In this document: positions 8,675-16,867 of the stretch, one piece after another
Position numbering within the stretch: position 1 is the stretch's first letter
How the letters are laid out: every line of letters starts with the position of its first letter
Assembly (NCBI GenBank): GCA_003214175.1
Contig: QCLZ01000001.1
Span: forward strand, 124,001-188,000
DNA length: 64,000 nt
Direction of reading: 5' to 3'
DNA from: Prochlorococcus sp. AG-418-I20
Lineage (GTDB): Bacteria > Cyanobacteriota > Cyanobacteriia > PCC-6307 > Cyanobiaceae
The notes under the pieces: generated by a model
Databases searched by the model: none
What the model was told of the DNA's origin: nothing
What the model saw: only the letters and a program-made list of their open reading frames with translations
Position numbers and translations under genes: made by a program

Positions 8675-9334
8675 TTAAAAAACTTTTACTTCCTGAAAAA
8701 TCTCACAAAAATTTGAAGTCCCTACCAATTTAATTCCAGCATCGAACAAATCAATAACTTGTGTCAGTTTTGTTATACCACCAACAATTTTAATTTGATT
8801 TTGGCTGCCAATTATATTTAATATTTCGGCCACTTCATTTGAGCTAATAGCAGGCCCAAAACCATCTCCGAATTGGAAATTTTTTATTCCTAATTCTAAA
8901 GATATTTCTATCGCACTATAAAAAATTTCTTCTTCAAGTTTTGATTTATTTATGATAATCGTAACTGGTAATCCCGATAAATTCACTTGCTCAATCTCAG
9001 CAGCAAAAGTCTCTAAATTTTTCTTGGATAAATTAATAAAGTTTGGGATATACTCAATTCCTGTTGCCCCTTTATCTTTTGCATAACAAATTAATTCTGT
9101 AATAATTGAAACTGGTAAATCTGCTAAAGGATAAGAAATGAGCGAGTTTATATTTGCGCTGTAATTACCTAAACATTTTCTAAAATCAGCCAAATAATTA
9201 AGAGAAGTAGAAATATTCTTTATGTTATATTTTTTTACTAAATCGCAATTTGCACAGAAATTATCCCAGCTTAAGTAGGGGTTAATAATAATTGCATGAA
9301 TTTTCTCGTTTAATTCATATTCAATATTTGCCAT
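8675..9334 (-). CDS. DeoC/LacD-family aldolase-like protein, Schiff-base lysine apparently absent
   Basis: A 219-aa TIM-barrel protein related to deoxyribose-phosphate aldolase. The C-terminal part retains the phosphate-site pattern KIVGGIT (182-188) and LVGTSN (203-208), and IEYIPN at 93-98 matches the strand that carries the catalytic Asp in DeoC. The strand that normally reads IKTSTG, with the Schiff-base Lys, is here NFQFGDGFGP (152-161), with Phe155 at the expected Lys position. Classic aldolase activity is therefore doubtful. It lies between hpf and recO in a tight operon. Fold assignment is good; function is open. Confidence 0.7.
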   Translation of the reverse strand: MANIEYELNEKIHAIIINPYLSWDNFCANCDLVKKYNIKNISTSLNYLADFRKCLGNYSANINSLISYPLADLPVSIITELICYAKDKGATGIEYIPNFINLSKKNLETFAAEIEQVNLSGLPVTIIINKSKLEEEIFYSAIEISLELGIKNFQFGDGFGPAISSNEVAEILNIIGSQNQIKIVGGITKLTQVIDLFDAGIKLVGTSNFCEIFQEVKVF

Positions 9335-9342
9335 TTATAAAG

Positions 9343-9927
9343 TTACTTAGATTGAATAAGTCCATATCCTCCATGATTCCTCTTATATATGACTTGAAGT
9401 TGATTATTTTTCTTATTCCGAAAAAGATAGAAATCATGATCAATTAGATCTAATTGTTTTCTTGCTTCTTCTGATGAAATTGGATTCATTTCAAAGTATT
9501 TATTTTTAATTGCCGGTTCGGGCAGACTTACCTCTCTTCCTTCATTTAATAAAGCTTTATTTAGAAAGCTTGATTCCTCGCTTTGAATTGGGAAAGAGTC
9601 TTTATTTTTGAGGTTTTTATTTTGAGATGTTCTATTATTTCTTTCTTTATATTTACGTAATTTTCTACAAAGTTTATTTGAAACCAAATCAATGCTTGAG
9701 TAGAGATTTTCAGTTTTTTCTTCGGCTCTAATTATAGTGCCATTTGCAAAAATAGTTACTTCTGCAGATTGGAACGAGACTCGTGGGTTCTTTTCTATAG
9801 AAAGGTGAATATCAGCTTCTTTAACGATATCCTTATAGTGATGAGTTGCTTTTTCTATCTTTGCCTCTGTATATTCTTTTAAGGCTCCAGTAAGCTCAAG
9901 ATTTTTTCCATGGATTAAAATTTTCAT
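9343..9927 (-). CDS. hpf: long-form ribosome hibernation promoting factor (LrtA)
   Basis: A 194-aa protein. The N-terminal ribosome-binding domain (residues 1-100) begins MKILIHGKNLELTGALKEYTEAKI and continues with ADIHLSIEKNPR, SAEVTIFANG and DLVSNKLCRKLRKYKER. A charged linker follows, then a C-terminal dimerisation domain at about 140-194 with NKYFEMNPISSEEARKQL and HDFYLFRNKKNNQLQVIYKR. In cyanobacteria this is the light-repressed LrtA, which forms 100S dimers in the dark. It shares a 44-base divergent region with lipB, so both promoters must be compressed there. It is the first gene of the hpf-deoC-recO unit. Confidence 0.93.
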   Translation of the reverse strand: MKILIHGKNLELTGALKEYTEAKIEKATHHYKDIVKEADIHLSIEKNPRVSFQSAEVTIFANGTIIRAEEKTENLYSSIDLVSNKLCRKLRKYKERNNRTSQNKNLKNKDSFPIQSEESSFLNKALLNEGREVSLPEPAIKNKYFEMNPISSEEARKQLDLIDHDFYLFRNKKNNQLQVIYKRNHGGYGLIQSK

Positions 9928-9971
9928 AACAAATCTAAAAATATTTACTTACTTTCTAAATCTACTTAAAT

Positions 9972-10622
9972 ATGGTTAAGAGAACAGCAATAATTAAACA
10001 ACCTGATAAAATTTCTTTTTTTAATGATGTTTATAAATTACAAAAAGACTATCAGAAAGCATTAATTCTAGATAATTCTAAACCTGATTTTATTTGGATA
10101 GGGGAGCACCAACTTTGTTATACATTAGGTAGAGGGTCTGATACCGATAATTTACTATTTTCTTTGAATGATGATAAAAATGATGTTTTTAAGATAGATA
10201 GAGGTGGAGAGGTTACTTGTCATATGCCAGGACAATTAGTAGCTTATTTGGTTTTAGATTTGAAAAATTTTAATAAAGATTTAAATTGGTATTTAAGAAA
10301 ACTTGAAGAAATCATTATAAAAATTCTTGGAACTTTTAATATTGATTGTCAATCTAGAAAAGGTTTTACTGGTGTTTGGATAGGAAATAAGAAAATTGCT
10401 TCAATTGGAATTGGGTGTAAAAGATGGATTACGATAAATGGATTCTCAATCAATTTTGACTGCGAACTAGAAAATTTTAATAAAATCGTTCCTTGTGGGA
10501 TAGAGAATTGTCTTATGGCAAATATGATTGATTACAATAAAAATTTAAATATTCGAGAAGTCAAGAGAATTGTTAAAAAAAATATTCAGGAAGAATTTAA
10601 TTTTAATTTTGTATCAAAATAG
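9972..10622 (+). CDS. lipB: octanoyl-[acyl-carrier-protein]:protein N-octanoyltransferase
   Basis: A 216-aa LipB enzyme that moves octanoate from ACP to lipoyl domains such as that of the E2 protein encoded 2.7 kb downstream. Visible motifs are YTLGRGSD, the substrate loop [31 protein letters not shown], and IVPCGI carrying the catalytic Cys after the conserved Lys in KKIAS. The start is ATG at 9972. It is divergent from hpf. Length is normal. Confidence 0.95.
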   Translation: MVKRTAIIKQPDKISFFNDVYKLQKDYQKALILDNSKPDFIWIGEHQLCYTLGRGSDTDNLLFSLNDDKNDVFKIDRGGEVTCHMPGQLVAYLVLDLKNFNKDLNWYLRKLEEIIIKILGTFNIDCQSRKGFTGVWIGNKKIASIGIGCKRWITINGFSINFDCELENFNKIVPCGIENCLMANMIDYNKNLNIREVKRIVKKNIQEEFNFNFVSK

Positions 10623-10649
10623 AAATTAAAATTCTAAAATCATTTTAAT

Positions 10650-12593
10650 ATGAGCGATTTAGCGTATTGGCCTTCATCTAAACCTCTTTCTAAAAAAGAT
10701 AAATTTGCTAAAAATAGGGATTACATTGAGAACCTTAATCATATTGATCAAATTTGGGAAAGTTTAAAATTTAAATGTGGTGACACTTTAGCTGTTTGCG
10801 ATTTAAGAGGGAAATACAAAGAAAAAATTACTTATTCTGAGCTGGCTGATTTAATAGCAAAAGTCTCTTTTGCTTTTCGAAATTATGGACTATTAAAAGG
10901 AGATGTAGTTACTGTAATATCTGAAAATTCTCCAAGATGGTTAGTAGCAGATCAAGGCTTAATGCGTTTAGGAGCTATAAATGCAGTAAGAGGAATTAAT
11001 TCTCCTTCAGTAGAATTAGACTATATTATTAAGCACTCTAATTCAGTAGGACTAATAGTTCAATCTAAGGAGGTTTGGCTGAATTTAAACAACAAAGAGG
11101 AATTAAAAAAAAGATTGAAATTTATCATCAATTTAGAAGATGAACAATTTGAAAGTTTAATAAGTTGGAGTCAATTTATAAATGCAGGAGAAAAAGAAAA
11201 TTCTCAAAATACTGTTATCGAAAACTCTAATCCAAAAATTGATGATGTTGCCACTATTCTTTATACCTCAGGTACAACAGGAAAACCTAAAGGGGTCCCC
11301 TTGACTCATGCTAATTTTTTACATCAAATAATTAATTTAGCCTATATTGCTGATCCAGAACCTGGAACTTCAGTATTAAGCGTGTTACCTATCTGGCATT
11401 CTTATGAGAGAAGTGCTGAATACTTCTTTTTTTCATGTGGTTGTTCTCAGTACTATACAATTCCAAAATTCCTGAAAGATGATATTACACAAATAAAACC
11501 TGTTGTAATGGCCACTGTACCAAGACTATGGGAGGCAATACATGATGGTTTTTTTCAGGCTTTGAAAAAAATGCCTTCCAAGAAGCAAAAACTTATTAAG
11601 TTTTTGATAAAAAATAGTTCAGTTTTTAAAAGAAGTCTAAGAAAGATAAGAAATTTTGATATCAATCAAATAACTTTTAAATCAAAAATCCCCTTACTGG
11701 CTTCTGTTATTAGCCGATATCCTTTACATAAATTGTCGACTATTGTTGTATGGCCGAATATTCTTAGACAGCTATGCGGAGAAAAACTGAAATTTCCTAT
11801 TAATGGCGGAGGTGCATTACCAGAACATGTGGATCTTTTTTTTGAATCTTTAGGTGTAGATGTTTTGGTGGGATATGGACTTACAGAAACTAGTCCAGTA
11901 TTAACTTGTAGGAGAAGAGAATTAAATGTTAGAGGATCATCCGGCCAGCCTCTAGCATTTACTGAAATCAAAATAGTGAATGATGATAAAAAAAAGATTT
12001 TGAAGTTCAGAGAAGTCGGAAAAATTCTTGTTAAGGGACCACAAGTAATGAAAGGTTATCTTAATAATGAATTAGCTACAAAAGAGGTTTTATCCAAGGA
12101 TGGTTGGTTTGATACTGGTGATTTAGGTTTTCTCATACCAAATGGTTCTCTTTTTATAACAGGAAGATCCAAGGATACAATAGTGCTATCAAGTGGTGAA
12201 AATATAGAACCGAATCCGCTAGAGACCGAAATCCTTAGTTCTGAATTTATTAATCAGATTCAACTAGTAGGACAGGATAAAAAATGTTTAACAGCCCTTG
12301 TAGTGCCTAATGTCGAATTAGTTAAAAACAAGTTTGTGGAAGAAGACCTTTCAGAATTAAACCTGAATAAGAATATTGGTACATTTTTTAAATCACAAAT
12401 TAATAATTTGCTTAAAAGTCGATTAGGAGCAAGATCAGAAGAACAAATATTAGATTGTTATTTTGCTGATGCTTTTACTTTAGAAAATGGTTTATTAACA
12501 CAAACTCTTAAACAAAAAAGAAAAGAAATAGAAAAAAAGTATTCATTGCAGATAGAAAATATGTATGAAAACAAATTTAGTAAGGAAATTTGA
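10650..12593 (+). CDS. long-chain acyl-CoA/acyl-ACP synthetase (AMP-forming)
   Basis: A 647-aa ANL-superfamily enzyme. The ATP/AMP motif ILYTSGTTGKPKGVPLTH is at about residues 206-223. Further motifs are NGGGALPEHV, GYGLTETSPVL, DGWFDTGDLGF and ITGRSKDTIVLSSGENIEPNPLE. It activates free fatty acids. In cyanobacteria the single homologue (Aas) acylates ACP and recycles fatty acids released from membrane lipids. The nearby lipB and E2 genes reflect general fatty-acid and lipoyl metabolism, not a dedicated operon. CoA versus ACP specificity cannot be read from sequence. Confidence 0.9.
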   Translation: MSDLAYWPSSKPLSKKDKFAKNRDYIENLNHIDQIWESLKFKCGDTLAVCDLRGKYKEKITYSELADLIAKVSFAFRNYGLLKGDVVTVISENSPRWLVADQGLMRLGAINAVRGINSPSVELDYIIKHSNSVGLIVQSKEVWLNLNNKEELKKRLKFIINLEDEQFESLISWSQFINAGEKENSQNTVIENSNPKIDDVATILYTSGTTGKPKGVPLTHANFLHQIINLAYIADPEPGTSVLSVLPIWHSYERSAEYFFFSCGCSQYYTIPKFLKDDITQIKPVVMATVPRLWEAIHDGFFQALKKMPSKKQKLIKFLIKNSSVFKRSLRKIRNFDINQITFKSKIPLLASVISRYPLHKLSTIVVWPNILRQLCGEKLKFPINGGGALPEHVDLFFESLGVDVLVGYGLTETSPVLTCRRRELNVRGSSGQPLAFTEIKIVNDDKKKILKFREVGKILVKGPQVMKGYLNNELATKEVLSKDGWFDTGDLGFLIPNGSLFITGRSKDTIVLSSGENIEPNPLETEILSSEFINQIQLVGQDKKCLTALVVPNVELVKNKFVEEDLSELNLNKNIGTFFKSQINNLLKSRLGARSEEQILDCYFADAFTLENGLLTQTLKQKRKEIEKKYSLQIENMYENKFSKEI

Positions 12594-12631
12594 TTTGTTT
12601 TATCTATATTGAAAAGGTAAGTTAATTTTTT

Positions 12632-13075
12632 ATGGAAACAAAAAACTCAATATCTATAAAGCGCTCAATAGTTATTAAAGCTGTAGTTACGCCAACTTGG
12701 AAGGAAGATGCTGAAAAAGAATTAAGTAAAGCAATTTCAAATATTGACCAGCAATTATCTCAACTTGAGCAAGAGGGGCAGCAAATAGTAAATAATATTA
12801 GATCTCAATCGGTTAATCCTCTAGATCCAAGGGTTCAAGAACAGGTTAGTCAGGTGCAACAACAAGTTGCAGCAAAACGAAATGAAATTGAAGAACAAAA
12901 AAGAAATCTATTGCAACAACAGAGTCAAGTTCGCGAGTTAAAAATGGATGAAATTGTTGATCAAGGGCAAGTGGATAGTTTCTGTGATGTCACTGTGGGC
13001 GACAATCTTATAGAAAAAATGCAAGTCTCGATTACTGTTAAAGATGGAGTTATTCAATCTATAGATAATAATTAA
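12632..13075 (+). CDS. YlqD-like coiled-coil protein
   Basis: A 147-aa protein. The N-terminal beta segment ISIKRSIVIKAVVTP is followed by a Gln/Glu-rich coiled coil (about residues 28-110, repeated QQ and QVQQQVAA heptads), then a short beta domain VTVGDNLIEKMQVSITVKDG. This architecture matches the YlqD family found in Firmicutes and cyanobacteria, whose function is unknown. No signal peptide is visible, so it is probably cytoplasmic. The 217-base gap that follows separates it from the E2 gene. Confidence 0.7.
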   Translation: METKNSISIKRSIVIKAVVTPTWKEDAEKELSKAISNIDQQLSQLEQEGQQIVNNIRSQSVNPLDPRVQEQVSQVQQQVAAKRNEIEEQKRNLLQQQSQVRELKMDEIVDQGQVDSFCDVTVGDNLIEKMQVSITVKDGVIQSIDNN

Positions 13076-13197
13076 AAAAAGATTTAGTATTTTTGATAAA
13101 AATAAGTAAATCTTAATTGCGAAAAGTTTTAAATTCCAATCTATCTAAATTATTACTTTCTTGAGTTTTAAGAGTTCCCACTGTGAACATGATTTCG

Positions 13198-13203
13198 TAT
13201 AAT
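13198..13203 (+). promoter_or_regulatory. candidate -10 element upstream of pyruvate dehydrogenase E2
   Basis: A perfect TATAAT lies 90 bases before the E2 start, in the 217-base gap after the YlqD-like gene. No TTGACA-like -35 is present at 16-18 bases spacing, as is common in this group. A short dyad AAACTTT / AAAGTTT (13237-13252) lies between it and the start codon. Sequence match only. Confidence 0.3.
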
Positions 13204-13292
13204 TAGGTGAAGAGTTAAAAGGGTTCTAAATCATAAAAACTTTTGAAAGTTTGGTAAAAATCCCTTGAAACTTATGCAATAACAATTTTCTT

Positions 13293-14660
13293 ATGTCTCA
13301 CGAAATATTCATGCCTGCTTTGAGTTCTACTATGACGGAGGGCAAGATTGTGGAATGGTTGAAAAATCCGGGAGATAAGGTTGAAAGAGGGGAATCTGTC
13401 TTGGTTGTTGAATCTGATAAGGCAGATATGGATGTTGAATCTTTCCAAGATGGATATCTTGCAGCAGTTTTAATGCCTGCCGGCAGCACTGCTCCTGTTG
13501 GAGAAACTATTGGCCTCATTGTAGAAAATGAGGATGAAATAGCTTCTGTTCAAGAACAAAACAAAGGAAATCAAACCGAAGTCTCTACTTCAGACCAACT
13601 TGAATTGGTAAGCAATAAAGCTGAAGAAAAACCAGTAGTCCAGACAGAAAATATTAAAAAAGAAGTACAAGAAGTTGTCTTAAAGAGTGAAAAGCCAGCC
13701 CCATCTTTTAATAGCAATCAAATTAATGCCGCTACAAGTAATGTTTCTTCGAGGATAATTGCATCTCCAAGAGCTAAAAAATTAGCTTCTCAAATCGGTG
13801 TTGATTTGGCAAAGGTTCATGGATCTGGACCTCATGGAAGGATTCAAGCTGATGATATTTTAAAAGCTAATGGCCAACCTGTCTCTATACCATGGATAGG
13901 TGAAGGTGGTTCTCCTGCAAGCATTCCTGGCTCAAATTTGGGAGTTGAAAGTAAACCAGAAACTTCAGGAAATAGTTTTGGTAATCCTGGAGAAACAGTT
14001 CAATTTAATACTCTTCAAAAAGCGGTAAATAAAAATATGGAATCTAGTTTGGATGTTCCATGTTTTAGGGTTGGATACTCTATTAACACTGATAAATTAG
14101 ATAATTTCTACAAAAAGGTAAAACAGAACGGAGTGACTATGACTGCTTTACTTGTAAAGGCAGTTGCAAAGACACTTAAGAAACATCCTCAAGTTAACTC
14201 AAGTTTTTCTGAAAATGGAATTTCTTATCCAGAAAATATAAATATTGCTGTTGCTGTCGCGATGGAAGATGGTGGACTAATAACCCCAGTATTAAAAGAA
14301 CCATGCAAGACTGATTTATTTGAATTATCTAGGGAATGGAAAGATCTCGTAAAAAGATCAAGATCAAAACAATTAGAGCCTGATGAATACTCAACGGGTA
14401 CATTTACCTTATCTAATCTTGGTATGTTTGGTGTTGATAGATTTGATGCAATACTACCTCCAGGGACCGGTGCGATCTTAGCGATAGCAGCATCGAAACC
14501 AACGGTTGTAGGAAATAGTGATGGTTCAATATCTGTTAAAAAAATAATGCAAGTAAATCTTACAGCTGATCACAGAGTGATCTATGGAGCTGATGGTGCT
14601 TCATTCTTGAAAGACTTGGCTAACCTGATTGAAAATGAGCCAGAAATACTTGTATCTTAG
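13293..14660 (+). CDS. pdhC: pyruvate dehydrogenase E2, dihydrolipoamide acetyltransferase
   Basis: A 455-aa E2 subunit. The lipoyl domain (1-80) has the lipoyl-lysine K43 in VESDKADMDVES. A flexible Glu/Lys/Pro-rich linker follows. The E3-binding domain, about 157-192, has ASPRAKKLASQIGVDL and GSGPHGRIQADDI. The catalytic domain runs from about 230, with STGTFTLSNLGMFGVD, PPGTGAILAIAA and the active-site histidine in LTADHRVIYGADGA. It transfers acetyl to CoA in the pyruvate dehydrogenase complex. Only one lipoyl domain is present, as in plastid/cyanobacterial E2. E1 and E3 genes are not in the window. Confidence 0.95.
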   Translation: MSHEIFMPALSSTMTEGKIVEWLKNPGDKVERGESVLVVESDKADMDVESFQDGYLAAVLMPAGSTAPVGETIGLIVENEDEIASVQEQNKGNQTEVSTSDQLELVSNKAEEKPVVQTENIKKEVQEVVLKSEKPAPSFNSNQINAATSNVSSRIIASPRAKKLASQIGVDLAKVHGSGPHGRIQADDILKANGQPVSIPWIGEGGSPASIPGSNLGVESKPETSGNSFGNPGETVQFNTLQKAVNKNMESSLDVPCFRVGYSINTDKLDNFYKKVKQNGVTMTALLVKAVAKTLKKHPQVNSSFSENGISYPENINIAVAVAMEDGGLITPVLKEPCKTDLFELSREWKDLVKRSRSKQLEPDEYSTGTFTLSNLGMFGVDRFDAILPPGTGAILAIAASKPTVVGNSDGSISVKKIMQVNLTADHRVIYGADGASFLKDLANLIENEPEILVS

Positions 14661-14666
14661 ATTTAA

Positions 14667-15794
14667 TTGATTTCTAAAATTAATAATGAAGGAAGAGATT
14701 ATAAGCTTGAAGCTTATGATTACTTTCTTGATCCCTCATTAATTGCTAATAAACCTTCTGCAATAAGGCATGAATCAAGATTGATGATAGTTAGAAATAG
14801 TGCTTTAGAAGAGAATTGCCTAACTAATAAATTTACCAAGAATCTTTTAGATGAATTTAGAAAAGGCGATCTTGTGGTTGTAAACAATACTAAAGTAATG
14901 AAGGCAAGGTTAAAGGTTCAATTAGAAAATAGGACTTTAGTCGAATTATTAGTCTTAGAAAGATCTCATGAATGTGTTTGGTTATGTTTGGCAAAGCCAG
15001 CGAAAAAGTTAAAAATAAATAGAGAAATAATATTAAAATCTCCTTCTGCACAAGATATTAATTTGATGGTTGATGGGGTAGATGAAGAAACTGGAGGAAG
15101 ATTTATTAAATTTCCTGAAAATATAACTGATCTCAATTCAATGAATGATCTTCTTGATAAATACGGGGAAATCCCTCTACCACCTTATATAAAAAATTCC
15201 GAAGAAGAATCATCTTTTCATGAGAATAGTTATCAAACTGAGTATGCTACTAATCCAGGTGCAGTTGCCGCGCCAACTGCTGGTTTACACTTAAGCAAAA
15301 GTCTTATTTCCAATCTTAAAAAAAAAGGAGTAATGATTTTACCGATAACTTTGCACGTGGGCTATGGAACATTCAAACCAATTGATCAAGAAGATCTAAG
15401 CAACTTAAAACTTCATAAAGAATGGGTAAGTGTTAATGAGGAAGTAGTGGAGGAAATAAAAAAAATAAAGAAAACAGATAGAAGAATAATTGCTATTGGG
15501 ACAACTAGCGTGAGAGCTCTTGAAAGTTGTTATTCTCACGAAATTAATGACTTTATTCCCATAGCGAAATACGTGGATTTAGTAATTAAGCCAGGTTATA
15601 AATTTAAGGTAGTTGATGGATTATTGACTAATTTTCATCTTCCTAAAAGTTCATTATTACTCTTAGTAAGTGCAATGATTGGTAGAGAAAGATTATTAGA
15701 TTTGTATAAAAAAGCCATAAGAGAAAAATTTAGATTTTTCTCTTATGGCGATGCTATGTATATTTCACCAGATTCATTACTGGAGAAAAAATAG
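14667..15794 (+). CDS. queA: S-adenosylmethionine:tRNA ribosyltransferase-isomerase
   Basis: A 375-aa QueA enzyme that adds epoxyqueuosine's cyclopentane ring to queuosine-precursor tRNA. Visible motifs are YDYFLDPSLIANKP, GDLVVVNNTKVMKARL, GEIPLPPYI, YQTEYATNPGAVAAPTAGLH, HVGYGTF, TTSVRALES and the C-terminal FRFFSYGDAMYI. The start is TTG at 14667, 6 bases after the pdhC stop. Its 3' end contains, antisense, a strong terminator for the convergent cysK gene (15708-15749), so codons for the AIREKFRFFSYGD stretch serve two purposes. Confidence 0.95.
   Translation: MISKINNEGRDYKLEAYDYFLDPSLIANKPSAIRHESRLMIVRNSALEENCLTNKFTKNLLDEFRKGDLVVVNNTKVMKARLKVQLENRTLVELLVLERSHECVWLCLAKPAKKLKINREIILKSPSAQDINLMVDGVDEETGGRFIKFPENITDLNSMNDLLDKYGEIPLPPYIKNSEEESSFHENSYQTEYATNPGAVAAPTAGLHLSKSLISNLKKKGVMILPITLHVGYGTFKPIDQEDLSNLKLHKEWVSVNEEVVEEIKKIKKTDRRIIAIGTTSVRALESCYSHEINDFIPIAKYVDLVIKPGYKFKVVDGLLTNFHLPKSSLLLLVSAMIGRERLLDLYKKAIREKFRFFSYGDAMYISPDSLLEKK
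15708..15749 (-). terminator. intrinsic terminator of cysK, embedded in queA coding sequence
   Basis: A perfect 16-bp inverted repeat has arms 15714-15729 (GCCATAAGAGAAAAAT) and 15734-15749 with a 4-base TTAG loop. On the minus strand it is followed at once by six T (plus-strand A-run 15708-15713). It starts 48 bases after the cysK stop (15797), the right place to end the minus-strand sulfur operon, but it lies wholly inside the last 90 bases of queA. Structure is seen directly; function is inferred from classic terminator form. Confidence 0.8.
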
Positions 15795-15796
15795 AT

Positions 15797-16783
15797 TTAG
15801 GCTTTGACTGGTTCTTGAATGATTCCGCTTGGAACTTCAGTAAACATAATTGATGATAAATATCTCTCAGCTAAATCAGGTAGAACAACTACAATAGTTT
15901 TTCCAGCATATTCATCTTGTTCAGCTAATCTAACAGCAGCAGCAGCAGCAGCTCCACAAGATATTCCAACTAATAGGCCTTCTTCTTTTGCTAATCTAAG
16001 AGCCATCTCTATAGATTCTTCATTTGTTACCTGTTCAACCTTGTCAACAATTGATAAGTCAAGGTTCTTAGGAATAAATCCTGCTCCAATTCCTTGGATT
16101 TTATGTGGTCCGGATTTAACCTCTTCTCCATTCATTGTCTGCGTAATAACAGGACTATGTGATGGTTCTACAGCTACAGAAGTAATATTCTTGCCCTTCT
16201 CTTGCTTAATGTATCTTGAAACTCCTGTAATTGTGCCGCCAGTTCCAACCCCTGCAACTAGGACATCAATTTCACCATCGCAATCATCCCAGATTTCTGG
16301 TCCAGTAGTTTTGAAATGAATTTCAGGGTTTGCTGGATTATCAAATTGTCCTGGCATGAAATATTGAGAAGGATTACTTTCTGCAATTTCTTTTGCCTTA
16401 GCTATTGCTCCAGGCATACCTTTAGATGCCTCTGTTAAAACAATTTCAGCACCCAAGACTGCCATAACCCTTCTTCTTTCAATTGACATGGATTCTGGCA
16501 TTGTAAGGATCAATTTATAACCTCTTGCTGAAGCAGTAAAAGCTAGAGCAATTCCTGTATTCCCAGAAGTTGGCTCAACAATAGTTTTGTCTTTTGTAAG
16601 TTTCCCACTTTTCTCGGCATCCCAGATCATGTTTGCGCCGATCCTACATTTGACACTATAAGCGGGGTTTCTACCTTCAATTTTTGCAAGTACTGTAGCT
16701 TTCGCGTTTTTAGTAACTGATTTTAATTTTACTAATGGAGTGTTTCCAATAGCAAAACTGTTGTCCTCATAAATTTTTGCCAT
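15797..16783 (-). CDS. cysK: cysteine synthase A (O-acetylserine sulfhydrylase)
   Basis: A 328-aa fold-type II PLP enzyme making cysteine from O-acetylserine and sulfide. PLP lysine is K45 in [19 protein letters not shown]. Further motifs are [12 protein letters not shown] for substrate binding, [15 protein letters not shown] for phosphate binding, [10 protein letters not shown], and [12 protein letters not shown]. The start is ATG at 16783. It is the last gene of the minus-strand block rpsD-metB/C-metB-cysK. Length and motifs are normal. Confidence 0.96.
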   Translation of the reverse strand: MAKIYEDNSFAIGNTPLVKLKSVTKNAKATVLAKIEGRNPAYSVKCRIGANMIWDAEKSGKLTKDKTIVEPTSGNTGIALAFTASARGYKLILTMPESMSIERRRVMAVLGAEIVLTEASKGMPGAIAKAKEIAESNPSQYFMPGQFDNPANPEIHFKTTGPEIWDDCDGEIDVLVAGVGTGGTITGVSRYIKQEKGKNITSVAVEPSHSPVITQTMNGEEVKSGPHKIQGIGAGFIPKNLDLSIVDKVEQVTNEESIEMALRLAKEEGLLVGISCGAAAAAAVRLAEQDEYAGKTIVVVLPDLAERYLSSIMFTEVPSGIIQEPVKA

Positions 16784-16867
16784 TTATATATTGAGAAAAT
16801 ATATATTAATACTAACTATTATTCAGAAAAAGAGTATATAAGTTTCTATACGGTAAATACTAGGAAT

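Noticed and set aside
15819-16319. 166-residue plus-strand ORF antisense to cysK
   Set aside because: It is a shadow of cysK codons with no start signal or family resemblance.
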